A DNA stretch of 64,000 nucleotides from Deltaproteobacteria bacterium (GTDB lineage: Bacteria; Myxococcota_A; UBA796; CAJQPC01), in assembly GCA_016717595.1 (NCBI GenBank), contig JADKFE010000030.1, positions 1 through 64,000 on the forward strand, in the 5' to 3' direction. Below the pieces are notes generated by a model that was not told where the DNA came from, did not search any database, and saw only the letters and a program-made list of their open reading frames with translations. This document shows positions 1 to 8,309 of this stretch, in pieces. Position 1 is the stretch's first letter; the number at the start of each line of letters is the position of its first letter. The translations under genes and the position numbers were made by a program.

Positions 1-556
1 CGATCGCCGTGAAGCCCATACACCAGGCCAGCCAGAAGGCGCCGCTCACCCCCTCCCGCATCCGCACGAGCATCGCCGCGAGGCCCAAGGGCACATAAAA
101 CGCGGCGATGGCGACGACAGAGCCCTCTCCAAGATCGTAGAGCAGGGGCCGACCGGCGAACAGCGCCAGGGCGGAGGCGATGGCCGCCGCAGGGGATCCG
201 CCGAGGCGCAGGGTGAGCCAGGCCACGCTCATGGCCAAGGGGCAGACCTGGGCCAACGACGCGATGGCCGAGGCCCACGGCACCCCGACGAGGGGCTCGG
301 TCAAGGCGAAGAACAGCGCGCTCGTCGGGGAGAGCACCGAGCCCGTGGCGCCGACAGGGAAGTTCACGAGCGTCGTCTCGCCGCTGAGCCCCCCCTCAAA
401 GAGCGCCTGCTGGAACCACCACATGCCCCACAACGTCGAGACCACGTCCGGACCGCCGCCCGGCGCCTCCCCGGCCAACAGCGCCGGGCCCATCACCAAC
501 AGACTGAGACCCCCGCTCATCAAGAAAACAAACGACATCAGCGCGCGGGTGGTCAT
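1..556 (-). CDS. GT-C-like polytopic membrane protein, partial
   Basis: This reading frame is open from the ATG at 556 to the left edge, so the C-terminus lies outside the window. It begins with a hydrophobic segment (MTTRALMSFVFLMSGGLSLL) and continues with further membrane spans. The first loop reads PDVVSTLWGMWWFQ and is followed by GETTLVNFPVG. The neighbouring membrane protein has the matching pattern NVDVWNHAWGPW followed by WETTLLAAPDG, so the two are paralogues. An acidic residue in the first large periplasmic loop is typical of GT-C glycosyltransferases that use lipid-linked sugars. I infer a role in surface glycan assembly, but the substrate cannot be read from the sequence. It lies downstream of and co-directional with the SGNH genes. 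Confidence 0.7.
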   Translation of the reverse strand, partial: MTTRALMSFVFLMSGGLSLLVMGPALLAGEAPGGGPDVVSTLWGMWWFQQALFEGGLSGETTLVNFPVGATGSVLSPTSALFFALTEPLVGVPWASAIASLAQVCPLAMSVAWLTLRLGGSPAAAIASALALFAGRPLLYDLGEGSVVAIAAFYVPLGLAAMLVRMREGVSGAFWLAWCMGFTAI

Positions 557-628
557 GGAGGGTCCTTCGAGGGTGCGCTGATCAAACCAGCCCGGACATT
601 CACACGTCAAGGACCTGTAAAAATAGTG

Positions 629-2296
629 TTACGGCGCCGCGTTGAGGTCCCAGAGCACGGCGTCACCGATCTCGACTCCTGGGCCAAGTCCAGCCTCCAA
701 CGCCGCGCGTAGGCCAGGGGTGACGTGGGGATCCATCTCTCGGTGAAGAATGACGTACCGAACGCCCTCCGCCGTGAGATCCCCGCGACGAACGTCATCT
801 TGAGGTCCTCCGTCAAAGCCTAGACTTGTCTGCTCATCCGCGCGACGACGACAGAGCGCCGCGAGGGCTCGAAAGCTGGCGCGGCGCAGGAGCGGGCTCG
901 TCGCCGCCCGCGCGTCTGGCGCGTAGGGGATCGGATGACCGTGGGCGGTCTGGTAGTAGAGGTAGCGGCTCGTGGACATCGTGGTGCCAGCGTCCGTGGG
1001 CAGGTCGAGCACCACGCCCTCACCCCCCGCCGGGATCTCGGCGTAGACCGCCGGGATCGACGCGGGGCTCACCGTCACCGGCCAGGGCGCGCCGGAGAAC
1101 AAGAGCCCGTCGAGGAGCACCGGGGCCACGAAGATCCAGGCCCGGGGGCCGAGCCGCGCCGCGCCCAAGGCCGCCAGCGCCGCGGTCACCGCGAGGGTCG
1201 GCGCCGCCAGCCGCAGGGGGTGGGTGATCGCCAGGCCGGGGATGACCGATTGCACAAACGCCCAAGGCAACATGAGCTTTCGACCGCTCACCTCGACGAA
1301 GGCGCCGTCCCAATAGAGATACGGGCCGAGCGCGAGCGCCGCGCAGGTGAGCCCCGCCGCCGCCCAGGCCAGAAGCGCCCCCCGGCGCTCGGCGCCAACC
1401 ACACCCCAGACGCCCAGCGCCAAGGCCACGAGCCCCAGGTAAGGCGAGTGCTCGAAACCTTCAGCGCTGAGGTCAACGGATCGAAAGCCCAGCGGCGCCA
1501 AGAACGCCCGGGGATCGACGGCGTTGTGCGCCGCCAACATGGCGTTCATCTCTGGCGGATGTTTGATGATTCCGAAGGGGTGCTGAAGCTGGGCGCGTAA
1601 GGCCATGATCGTCGGCGCCGCCAACGCCACCGCGGTGAGCGCCGCCGCCCAGGCCCAGCGCCAGGCGCCGAGCGCCCGAACGAGCACACACACCCCCGTC
1701 GCGAGGCCCAGATACGGCGAGACGATCGCCGCGAGGCCCACGCCCAGCCCCACCTTCACCCAGGGCCGCGCCCCAGGCGGCGCGTTGAGGGCCTCGGCGG
1801 TGAAGGCCAAGGCCAAGGCCATGGGCCCCAAGTTCACGGCCTCGGAGATCCCGTTGTGCAGCTCACACGAGAGCCACGCGCTGCCCGCCAAGGCCGCGGA
1901 CGCCACCCATCGCGCCGGGGCGGGGGCGCCCAGGGCCTCGGCGAAGCGCCAGGCGCCGTAGCTCCCGAAGGCCACGGCGAGGGTCATCATCACATTCCAG
2001 GTGGCGGCGACGCCGATCACCGCCGCCAAAGGCGCGCCGAAGAGCCCCAGGAGCGGATCGATGAACCACAGCACCCCGCCGTCGGGCGCGGCGAGCAGGG
2101 TCGTCTCCCAGGGGAGCTTGCCCGCCCGGGCCGAGGCCAAGAAGTACCAGGGCCCCCAGGCGTGGTTCCAGACGTCTACGTTGGGGCTGCCGAGCAGGGT
2201 CGTCGTCGGGCGCAGGGCCGCGGGCCCGGTGATGAGCAGGGCCAAGAGCAGGTGCCCCACGAGGCCGCCCCCTCTGGCGCGCAGCGTGTCGATCAT
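629..2296 (-). CDS. GT-C-like polytopic membrane protein
   Basis: About 555 residues with roughly ten or more hydrophobic spans, then a soluble C-terminal domain of about 140 residues (from around PVTVSPASIPAVYAEIPAGG). The first periplasmic loop carries NVDVWNHAWGPW, an acidic/His pattern in the place where GT-C glycosyltransferases keep a metal-binding Asp. I chose the ATG at 2296 because it overlaps the stop of the upstream SGNH gene as ATGA; an ATG at 2308 in the same frame is possible. It is a paralogue of the partial gene at the left edge. Known families of this shape (GT39-, YfhO- or DUF-type) decorate envelope polymers. The exact family is not certain, and function is inferred from architecture and from the neighbouring acyl-ester enzymes. 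Confidence 0.75.
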   Translation of the reverse strand: MIDTLRARGGGLVGHLLLALLITGPAALRPTTTLLGSPNVDVWNHAWGPWYFLASARAGKLPWETTLLAAPDGGVLWFIDPLLGLFGAPLAAVIGVAATWNVMMTLAVAFGSYGAWRFAEALGAPAPARWVASAALAGSAWLSCELHNGISEAVNLGPMALALAFTAEALNAPPGARPWVKVGLGVGLAAIVSPYLGLATGVCVLVRALGAWRWAWAAALTAVALAAPTIMALRAQLQHPFGIIKHPPEMNAMLAAHNAVDPRAFLAPLGFRSVDLSAEGFEHSPYLGLVALALGVWGVVGAERRGALLAWAAAGLTCAALALGPYLYWDGAFVEVSGRKLMLPWAFVQSVIPGLAITHPLRLAAPTLAVTAALAALGAARLGPRAWIFVAPVLLDGLLFSGAPWPVTVSPASIPAVYAEIPAGGEGVVLDLPTDAGTTMSTSRYLYYQTAHGHPIPYAPDARAATSPLLRRASFRALAALCRRRADEQTSLGFDGGPQDDVRRGDLTAEGVRYVILHREMDPHVTPGLRAALEAGLGPGVEIGDAVLWDLNAAP

Positions 2297-3330
2297 GCGT
2301 TGAACCAACCGCCCGCCTCGAGCTGGTCGGCCACGGCCCGCGCGTACACCACAAAACCTTCGGCGTCGGGGTGCCCCGTGTCAAACATCAGCGGCTCACG
2401 CAGGGAGTCGTCCTCGTCCAGGGCCTCACAGATCGCCCACGGCAGGTCACGCCCATCGGCGGTGGCCTCGACGAGCACCTCCCCAGAGCTCAGGTTCACC
2501 AAGGCGAGCTTGCCCGTGGCCGTGGCCTTGAGCCCAAAGCCCCGCTCTCCTTGGGCGGCCCGAAAGGTGTCGGTGAGGTCCAAGAGCGGGATGTCGGGGA
2601 GCTGCTGGCGGATGAGGCCGCCCTCTCCGGCGGGGTTCGCGGTCAACGAGCCCGCGTCAAACCGGCTGATCGGCGGCAGGATGATCTGAAAACGCGCGTT
2701 GGGCAGGCCCCGCTGGCCGGTGCGCACCGCGTCGGCGTAGCCCTGAATCGGGTTCGGGCCGTTGAACGCGACACGACGGCTGAAGAGGACGCCGCTCACG
2801 CCATACCGGGGCGCGATGACCTTGAGCCAGCTCCCCATGGTCGGCGGGTGCTGGCCGGGCACCCCGGCGTTGAGCACCTCGACCTTGTGGCCGCGGCGCA
2901 GCAGCTCCGCCTCAAGCTGGGCGGGGAAGGCGTCCTCGACCTCGACGCCCCAGCCAAAGGTCACGGAGTCCCCGATGGCGACGAGGCGCGTCACCCCCGG
3001 CGCCGGGGCGGCGGTGATCTCGCCCATTCGCAGGCGATCGGCGTTTGTGGAGACCGAGAACCGCCGCGTGCGCCGCAGGTTGGCGCGGCGGGAGGGCTCC
3101 CGCGCCTCCTCGACGCGGTGCGGGCGATCGGGCACCACCATTCGGGCGCCCCGAAGGTTCGGGCGCAGCCAGTGGCCTTGGGCGCCGAGCTCCGCCCAGG
3201 GCTCGGCGATGGGCTCGGACTCCAGGGCCTCCGTCGCCCGGCGGCGCTGCCAGGCCACGCCGCCGACGACGCCGGCGAGCGCCACAAAGGCCGAGGCGCC
3301 GCGCAGAACCGTTCGGCGAGAAGCGCTCAC
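2293..3330 (-). CDS. SGNH/GDSL-family hydrolase, exported
   Basis: 345 residues from a GTG start that overlaps the stop of the small upstream gene (GTGA). The N-terminus has a twin-arginine-like RRTVLRG followed by a hydrophobic stretch, so export or membrane anchoring is likely. Block I is GDSVTFGWGVEVEDAF and gives the catalytic Ser and oxyanion glycine. The C-terminal DTGHPDAEG supplies the Asp-x-x-His pair. SGNH enzymes remove or transfer acyl groups on esters, and several act on cell-envelope polysaccharides. Between a GT-C-like protein and a tiny membrane protein, the likely role is acylation or deacylation of a surface glycan. A longer in-frame start exists at 3393, but it would run through the upstream gene and lacks the coupled overlap. 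Confidence 0.8.
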   Translation of the reverse strand: MSASRRTVLRGASAFVALAGVVGGVAWQRRRATEALESEPIAEPWAELGAQGHWLRPNLRGARMVVPDRPHRVEEAREPSRRANLRRTRRFSVSTNADRLRMGEITAAPAPGVTRLVAIGDSVTFGWGVEVEDAFPAQLEAELLRRGHKVEVLNAGVPGQHPPTMGSWLKVIAPRYGVSGVLFSRRVAFNGPNPIQGYADAVRTGQRGLPNARFQIILPPISRFDAGSLTANPAGEGGLIRQQLPDIPLLDLTDTFRAAQGERGFGLKATATGKLALVNLSSGEVLVEATADGRDLPWAICEALDEDDSLREPLMFDTGHPDAEGFVVYARAVADQLEAGGWFNA

Positions 3331-3464
3331 AACACACCGTAGTTGTATTGGGAAGGGAGGAGGTCTTGCTCGGGCGCAGTCCACCACAACCACGCGGCGA
3401 CGAGCGCGAGGATGAGCAGGGCACCTCCAGCCCAGATCAGGACCTCTCTTCGGTCAGGGCTCAC
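3327..3464 (-). CDS. small single-pass membrane protein (45 aa)
   Basis: A 45-residue frame starting at GTG 3464. It has a short charged N-terminus (SPDRREV), one strong transmembrane segment (LIWAGGALLILALVAAWLWW) and a polar tail ending NYGVL. It is real rather than chance because its stop overlaps the GTG of the SGNH hydrolase as GTGA, and a promoter-like element lies just upstream. Tiny single-pass proteins beside SGNH or O-acyl-transfer genes are known (DUF5989 is one family), but I cannot assign this one. It may hold the SGNH enzyme or the GT-C protein at the membrane. Confidence 0.6.
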   Translation of the reverse strand: MSPDRREVLIWAGGALLILALVAAWLWWTAPEQDLLPSQYNYGVL

Positions 3465-3470
3465 AGACGC

Positions 3471-3499
3471 AGTATCCTTAGGCGTCGGGCAGAAGTCAA
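3471..3499 (-). promoter_or_regulatory. candidate sigma-70-type promoter for the leftward SGNH/GT-C operon
   Basis: Read on the minus strand: TTGACT at 3499-3494, a 17-nt spacer, then GATACT at 3476-3471. The -10 box ends only 6 nt before the GTG at 3464, so initiation would be at or next to the start codon and the message nearly leaderless. The overlapping AAGGA at 3479-3475 could instead act as a ribosome binding site with 10-nt spacing, which would need a promoter further upstream. Confidence 0.4.
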
Positions 3500-3537
3500 C
3501 GCGCCGCCGGGCCGGGTTGTGGCAGGATGGGCGCTGC

Positions 3538-4386
3538 ATGACGCGCGCGCTCCGAAACCTGATGTTCTCGGCGATCTTCGCCGCCGCGCTCCTGGGCGGC
3601 GCGGAGCTGATCCTGCGCATCTTGGGCATCCCAGATCCGGGGATCTACGCGGGAGATCCGGGGAGCTTGTGGTGGTTACGCCCCGATCTGCCGCCTCGAG
3701 CCCTGCCCTTCCCCGAGGGGGGCGCCGAGTTCACCGTGCGCACCAACCGCCTGGGTTACCGGGGGCCGGATCCCACGCAGCGCGCCTGGATCTGTCTCGG
3801 CGACTCCACCACCTTCGGCTGGGGCGTTGAGGAGGACGAGGCGTGGCCCGCGCGCCTGGAGGCGGCCCTGGGGCGCCCGGTCGTGAACGGCGGCGTGCCC
3901 GGCTACACGAGCCACCAGGGCCTGCTCACCCTTCACAACGCCCTGTCGATTCAGCCCGAGCGTGTGCTCATCGCCTACCTCGTGCGGGACGCCGACCCCG
4001 CGCCCGCCCCCGACCACAGCCGCGCGCCGCGCCGCGCGCCCGACCTGCGCCTGATGTCGGCGCTGCGCCTGCTGCGCCCCAAACCTCAAGGTCAGGCCGC
4101 CGCCCCCGCCGGGCCCACGACGCGGGTGCCCGCCGACCGCTACCTCACGAACCTCCGCGCGCTCAAGGCCCAGGCCGAGGCCGCGGGCGCCGAGGTCACC
4201 TTCGTGGCCTTCCCGATGCAGCGCCGCCCCGAGGCCCACCTCGCCGCGCTCCAGACCCTCTCCGCCGAGGCCCAGGTGCTCAGCCCGACTCTGCCGTCTA
4301 CAGCGTTTTTTGTTGAGGATCCCGTTCACCTCACCGCCGACGGCAACGACCAGCTCGCGCGGCAGCTCGCGGAGGCCCTACGATGA
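3538..4386 (+). CDS. SGNH/GDSL-family hydrolase, membrane-anchored
   Basis: 282 residues. The N-terminus (MTRALRNLMFSAIFAAALLG) is a signal anchor, so the catalytic part faces the periplasm. Block I is GDSTTFGWGVEEDEAWP and the C-terminal DPVHLTADG gives the Asp-x-x-His pair. Its block I is very close to that of the divergent SGNH protein, so they are probably paralogues. The stop overlaps the ATG of the next gene as ATGA, which makes a two-gene operon. The start at 3538 was chosen because the frame further upstream runs into the divergent promoter region. The likely role is an esterase or acyltransferase on an envelope glycan; the substrate is unknown. Confidence 0.8.
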   Translation: MTRALRNLMFSAIFAAALLGGAELILRILGIPDPGIYAGDPGSLWWLRPDLPPRALPFPEGGAEFTVRTNRLGYRGPDPTQRAWICLGDSTTFGWGVEEDEAWPARLEAALGRPVVNGGVPGYTSHQGLLTLHNALSIQPERVLIAYLVRDADPAPAPDHSRAPRRAPDLRLMSALRLLRPKPQGQAAAPAGPTTRVPADRYLTNLRALKAQAEAAGAEVTFVAFPMQRRPEAHLAALQTLSAEAQVLSPTLPSTAFFVEDPVHLTADGNDQLARQLAEALR

Positions 4387-6539
4387 CCCACCGTCGACGT
4401 CTCTTGGGCGCCCTCATCGGCCTGTCGTTTGGGGAGGGCCTGTGGCAGACCGCCGTGGGACTGTCTCCCGAGGCCGATCCCGACCGCTGGCGCCTGCGGG
4501 CGTCCTCAGTGCCCATCGAGACCGCCGCGCTCAACGGCGAGCTTGGCCGCAGCCCCCGGGCCTTGGACCTCTCGTTTTACCAAGGCGCCTCGCCGCGTGT
4601 GCCGTCGTTCACCGAGGGCCAGATCACCCTCACCGCCCGGGTGCCGCAGGATGGGCAGCTTCGGGTGTACCTGGGCGAGCACCTCGACCGCGTCGGCCCT
4701 GGCGCGCCCCAGCTCGGGCGACCCAGCGGCGTGGGCCCCGGCGCCCCTCAGCTCACGCCGATGCCCGGCGCCACGAACGGACCCGGCGGACCCGGCGGAC
4801 CCGGCGGACCCGGCGGGCCCGGGGGTGGACCCGGCGGACCGGTTCAGGCGGGAGATGAGGGGCCTCGCAGCCTGCCGCCGGGGTTTGAGCGCCCCAGCGG
4901 CGCGGCGTTCCCCAGCGGCGCCGCCCGAAACGGCGTCGGCTCGGTGCTCATCGACCGCAGCGCCCGGGCGTCGATCACCAGCCCCGACATGCGCTGCACC
5001 CCAGCGAGCGCCAAAGCGCCCACCGACGAGCGCTTCACCCTGGGGCTGAGCGCCCAAGGACGTGTCTTGGGCGTCACCCTCGACGGCCAAGAGGTCATGC
5101 GCTGTGAGTCCGTTCACCAAGGCGGCGCCGTGCTCTTTGGCGCCGGGGTGCGCCGGGTGCAGCTTGAGTCTGTGCGGGTAGAGATCCCCGGCCAGCCCAC
5201 GTTTGAGGACAACTTCTCGGGCCTGGGGCGCTCGCGGGTCGCCCAGGCGGGGCTGACGCTCCTCGGCGGCGCCCTCGGCGTGTTTGCCCTCGCCCGGCGT
5301 GTGTCCTGGCTGATCGCCGCCTCGCCGCTTTTGCTCATGGCGCCGCTGTTTCGTGGGGATCTCCGCGCGCTTCTGGACAGCCTGCGCCTGATCCATGTGA
5401 CCGAGGCCGCGGGCCCGGCGCTGCTCGTCGGGGCGCCAGCGCTGGTGATGCTCCTCGCCGTGGCCAGCGCCAGCCTGCGCCTGCCCCACACCCTCGCCTT
5501 GGCCGCCGGGGTGGGCGCCGCCGTCGCCGCGGCTTTTGGTGGGCTGAGCGTCGGCCCGGCGCTCCTCGGCGGCCTCGCGCTGCCCTGGGCCTTGTTGGTC
5601 TGGGTGAACACGCACCCGGTGCCCGCCCGCCCGCTGATCTCCTGGGCGCTGTGCGCGGTGCTCGCGGTTCAGGCGGAGGTGGGCCTGCGCAAGACCGCGA
5701 CCTTCTCCACCTGGGCCACGGGCCGGGGCTGGGAGCGCGCTCGGGAGGAGTTCGCCCAGCTCTTGGAGATTCAGCAGCACAAGGCCTACCCCGCCGACAG
5801 CTTCCCCGTTCGCCCGCCGGATCCCGACCCCCACAAACGGCGGATTGTCGCGTTGGGTGGGTCGAGCACAGGCGGCGCGTACCAGATGGACGACCTCGAC
5901 CAGTTCTGGCCCAAACGCCTTGAAGAGACGCTCAAGAGACGAGGCCATGAAGACTGGGAGGTGGTGAACCAAGGCGTCGGCGGCTGGAACAGCCTGCACG
6001 TCCGCCTGTACGTCGAGAGCCAGATTCAGCGCCTCGACGCCGACATCTTTGTGGTCTACGTCGGCCACAACGACATCCTCACGACGAGCCCCGCGCCGTA
6101 CAGAGATCTGTACGCCCGTTACCAGCGCGGCGGCGGCGCGGCGGCGGCGGTCTCGGCCAAGCTCTCTGAGCTTCGTCTGTACAGCGGCCTGCGGTTTATG
6201 TTGCTCGGCCTGCGCGACCGGGGCGGCGCCGTGGCCGTGCCCGTCGAGGACGCCGCCGACAACCTCAGCGCGCTGTTTGATCTGGCCGAGGCGAACAACG
6301 CCCGGGTGATGCTGCTCACCGAGGGCCTCAACCCCGACCCCCAGCCCATGCGCCCCTACGCCGAGATGCAGCGGGAGCTGGCCACGTCTCGGGGCGGGCT
6401 CTACCTCAACACCGCCGAGCAGCTCTGGCAGACAGGGGAGCCCGATCTGTTCTTGGACGACTGCCACCTCAGCCAAGACGGCCATGTGCGGCTCTCGGGC
6501 TGGATCGCGGAGACCTTAGAGGGCGCGGGCTGGCTCTGA
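4383..6539 (+). CDS. multi-domain membrane protein with C-terminal SGNH hydrolase domain
   Basis: 718 residues. Order: N-terminal signal anchor; an extracytoplasmic beta-rich region to about residue 285, interrupted at about 133-153 by a Gly/Pro linker; several membrane spans at about 295-430; and an SGNH domain from about 480 to the end. The catalytic elements are GGSSTGGAYQ (Ser), VGHNDI (block III Gly-x-Asn-Asp) and DDCHLSQDG (Asp-x-x-His), so the site looks complete. The layout resembles envelope acyltransfer or esterase systems in which a membrane domain presents the acyl group to a periplasmic SGNH domain, but the membrane part here is too short for a classical acyltransferase-3 domain. 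It is translationally coupled to the upstream SGNH gene. Confidence 0.75.
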   Translation: MTHRRRLLGALIGLSFGEGLWQTAVGLSPEADPDRWRLRASSVPIETAALNGELGRSPRALDLSFYQGASPRVPSFTEGQITLTARVPQDGQLRVYLGEHLDRVGPGAPQLGRPSGVGPGAPQLTPMPGATNGPGGPGGPGGPGGPGGGPGGPVQAGDEGPRSLPPGFERPSGAAFPSGAARNGVGSVLIDRSARASITSPDMRCTPASAKAPTDERFTLGLSAQGRVLGVTLDGQEVMRCESVHQGGAVLFGAGVRRVQLESVRVEIPGQPTFEDNFSGLGRSRVAQAGLTLLGGALGVFALARRVSWLIAASPLLLMAPLFRGDLRALLDSLRLIHVTEAAGPALLVGAPALVMLLAVASASLRLPHTLALAAGVGAAVAAAFGGLSVGPALLGGLALPWALLVWVNTHPVPARPLISWALCAVLAVQAEVGLRKTATFSTWATGRGWERAREEFAQLLEIQQHKAYPADSFPVRPPDPDPHKRRIVALGGSSTGGAYQMDDLDQFWPKRLEETLKRRGHEDWEVVNQGVGGWNSLHVRLYVESQIQRLDADIFVVYVGHNDILTTSPAPYRDLYARYQRGGGAAAAVSAKLSELRLYSGLRFMLLGLRDRGGAVAVPVEDAADNLSALFDLAEANNARVMLLTEGLNPDPQPMRPYAEMQRELATSRGGLYLNTAEQLWQTGEPDLFLDDCHLSQDGHVRLSGWIAETLEGAGWL
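4781..4840 (+). repeat. 9-bp tandem repeat encoding a Gly-Gly-Pro linker
   Basis: Units of ACCCGGCGG follow one another with minor variation and encode repeated Gly-Gly-Pro in the 718-residue SGNH protein. The repeat sits between two parts of the extracytoplasmic domain. Such short in-frame repeats change copy number easily, so linker length may vary between strains. Confidence 0.8.
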
Positions 6540-6549
6540 GCCCGCGCCC
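6521..6549. terminator. hairpin at a convergent gene junction
   Basis: An 11-bp perfect inverted repeat (GGGCGCGGGCT / AGCCCGCGCCC) with a 7-nt loop spans the stop codon of the rightward SGNH gene. It lies 15 bp from the end of the leftward lipoprotein gene. No T-run follows on either strand, so it may be a bidirectional barrier or mRNA 3'-end stabiliser rather than a classical intrinsic terminator. Confidence 0.5.
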
Positions 6550-6563
6550 ATCTACGAGGGCCC

Positions 6564-7286
6564 TTACTGCGGGGCCGCCGGGGGCGTGCCCGCCGGAGGC
6601 GCCGGAGGGGTGCCGTCGGCGCCGGGCGTGGGCGGGGTGGCCGGGCCACCCGGCGGGATCGGCGCCTTGGAGGGATCCGGCGGCGGCAGGTCTTGGCGCA
6701 TCTTGTTGAACCAGTCGGCGTGCTGGCCCAAGGTGAGGTTCACCTCAAGATCCTGACCGGCGAGCTTGATCGGCGTCGCGGCGGAGCCGCCCGCGGTGTC
6801 TTCCATCTTGGGCATGTCTTTGTCGTCGAGCTGGGCGGCGCTGACGTAGATGTCGTCGGCCAAGGTGGCCGGGGCGACGATCTTCACCGGGCTCGTGCCG
6901 TCCCAACGCTCGATGTGCAGCGCCACGGGGGAGGTCTGCTTGCCGTCGTCGGAGGTGCGCAGGGCGAAGAAGTCGAGCTGTGACTTGCCCCAGGCGCCCG
7001 TGACGTTCACGGTGATGGTGACCGTGGGGGAGCCCTCGGCGATGAGCGTGGCGAACTTGGCGTTGGAGGTGTCGCCGGGGCCGCCGGGGGTGACGGCGCC
7101 CGGAGCGCCCTCGCCGCCTGGCGCGGGACCGCCGCCCGGGGGTTGTTGTTGGCCGTCGGGCGCTGGGCCCCCGGCAGGAGGCTGGCCCCCGGCGCCCTCG
7201 CCGCCTTCTTCGGGCGGGGTCGGGCACCCGACGACAAGCAGAAGGCTGAGCGCCAGCGCGCGCGGCAGATGAAGACGTCCTGACAT
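6564..7286 (-). CDS. Pro/Gly-rich lipoprotein of unknown function
   Basis: 240 residues from the ATG at 7286, which has GGAG about 6 nt upstream. The signal peptide ends in LLLVVGC, a lipobox, so the mature protein is lipid-anchored. A disordered Pro/Gly/Gln linker of about 60 residues follows, then a compact domain of about 110 residues (around KFATLIAEG to GQHADWFNKM), and a Pro-rich tail. The domain is not one I recognise; its beta-like hydrophobic alternation suggests a secreted sandwich fold. It is transcribed away from the TrmB-like regulator gene, with a palindrome between them. Reading frames that extend upstream of 7286 run across the divergent gene and were rejected. Confidence 0.7.
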   Translation of the reverse strand: MSGRLHLPRALALSLLLVVGCPTPPEEGGEGAGGQPPAGGPAPDGQQQPPGGGPAPGGEGAPGAVTPGGPGDTSNAKFATLIAEGSPTVTITVNVTGAWGKSQLDFFALRTSDDGKQTSPVALHIERWDGTSPVKIVAPATLADDIYVSAAQLDDKDMPKMEDTAGGSAATPIKLAGQDLEVNLTLGQHADWFNKMRQDLPPPDPSKAPIPPGGPATPPTPGADGTPPAPPAGTPPAAPQ

Positions 7287-7434
7287 CGGCTGCTCCATGA
7301 ACATGTCGCGCGCCTTCGATGGCCCGCGTGCGCTCCGTTGTACCACAGCTCCACGGCGCGCTCCAGACCCATGACGACGACGAAGGCGCCGCCGCTTGAC
7401 CTTCACGCCGATCTGCCGATACCCTGGCTTCGAC

Positions 7435-7454
7435 GTGACTCCGTTTGGAGTCAC
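7435..7454. promoter_or_regulatory. perfect 8-bp palindrome, candidate operator
   Basis: GTGACTCC and GGAGTCAC form a perfect inverted repeat around a 4-nt centre (GTTT). An outer CGAC (7431-7434) also has a matching GTCG at 7461-7464. It lies 18 bp before the GTG start of the TrmB-like regulator and about 150 bp before the divergent lipoprotein gene. That is the expected place for a site through which the regulator controls itself and its neighbour. It could also form an RNA hairpin in the regulator's leader. Confidence 0.5.
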
Positions 7455-7472
7455 CATGGTGTCGGAGTGCGA

Positions 7473-8309
7473 GTGGAAGAGAGCGTGCTCAACCAGCTCA
7501 CCGCCCTGGGCCTCACCCGAAACGAGGCGCTGGCGTATTTGACCTTGGCCCAAGACGCCGACGCCGAGGGCCTCACCGGCTACGAGGTCGCCGCGCGCTC
7601 GGGCATCCCACGAAGCGCCGTGTACACCGTGCTGCGGCGCTTGGAGCAGAGCGGCGCGGCCTTCGCCATCGGCGACGAGCCCGCGCGGTATGTGCCGACG
7701 CGGCCCGACCAGCTCATCGAGACGATGCGCCGGGGCACCTTGTCCCGCCTGTTGACCCTCAGCGACGCGCTCAACGCCTTGCCCAAGCGGGTGATGCCCG
7801 AGCCGATCTGGATCCTCAGCCGCTATGACGAGGTGATGGTGCGCGCGGCGGAGATGATTCGTGGCGCGGCGCGCTCGGTGTGGCTCTCGGCCTGGCCCCG
7901 TGAGCTGCGCCGCCTCGGCCCGGCCTTGAGCCTCTTGCCAGCGGAGCTGCACCTCGTCCTGCACACGCCCACCCCCAGCGACGCCCCGCCGCCTGGGTTC
8001 TCGGTGTGGGCCGACGACGCCCCGGCGAACACCAAGGCCGGATGGGCCCACAAGCTGCTCCTGGTCATCGATCGCCGCGAGGCGCTCTTGGGCGGGGCCG
8101 AGCCCGAGGCCGACAACCAGGCCGTCTGGACGACCAACCCCTCCTTGGTCGATGTCGCCACGAACCACCTCATCCTCGACATCACCCTGCTCGCCGCGCG
8201 CCAAGGCCGGGACTGCGCCGCTGTGGTGGCGCCGATGATGATGCCGCACCTCAACCCGGCCCCCGCCGACTCACCGAGCCCCTCCGCCGCCCAAGGCTCC
8301 CCCGGATGA
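7473..8309 (+). CDS. TrmB-family transcriptional regulator
   Basis: 278 residues. The N-terminal winged helix (LGLTRNEALAYLTLAQ, then EVAARSGIPRSAVYTVLRRLE) is the classic TrmB DNA-binding domain. It is followed by the short coiled region and a C-terminal phospholipase-D-like sensor half (from WILSRYDEVMVRAAEMI) that TrmB proteins use to bind sugars or other ligands. I chose the GTG at 7473 because GGAG lies 5 nt upstream and the TrmB domain begins directly after it; frames that start earlier would put the palindrome inside the gene. The stop overlaps the start of the kinase gene (ATGA), so regulator and kinase are made together. TrmB proteins usually control sugar uptake, but no sugar transporter is nearby. 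Confidence 0.8.
   Translation: MEESVLNQLTALGLTRNEALAYLTLAQDADAEGLTGYEVAARSGIPRSAVYTVLRRLEQSGAAFAIGDEPARYVPTRPDQLIETMRRGTLSRLLTLSDALNALPKRVMPEPIWILSRYDEVMVRAAEMIRGAARSVWLSAWPRELRRLGPALSLLPAELHLVLHTPTPSDAPPPGFSVWADDAPANTKAGWAHKLLLVIDRREALLGGAEPEADNQAVWTTNPSLVDVATNHLILDITLLAARQGRDCAAVVAPMMMPHLNPAPADSPSPSAAQGSPG

Noticed and set aside
4781..4840. Short direct repeats as a possible CRISPR array
   Set aside because: The units are contiguous 9-mers in frame and encode a Gly-Gly-Pro linker, with no spacers.
4506..6485. Long open frame of 659 codons on the minus strand opposite the SGNH membrane protein
   Set aside because: Arg/Gly/Ala-rich with no family pattern. It is a by-product of high GC on the opposite strand of a well-supported gene.
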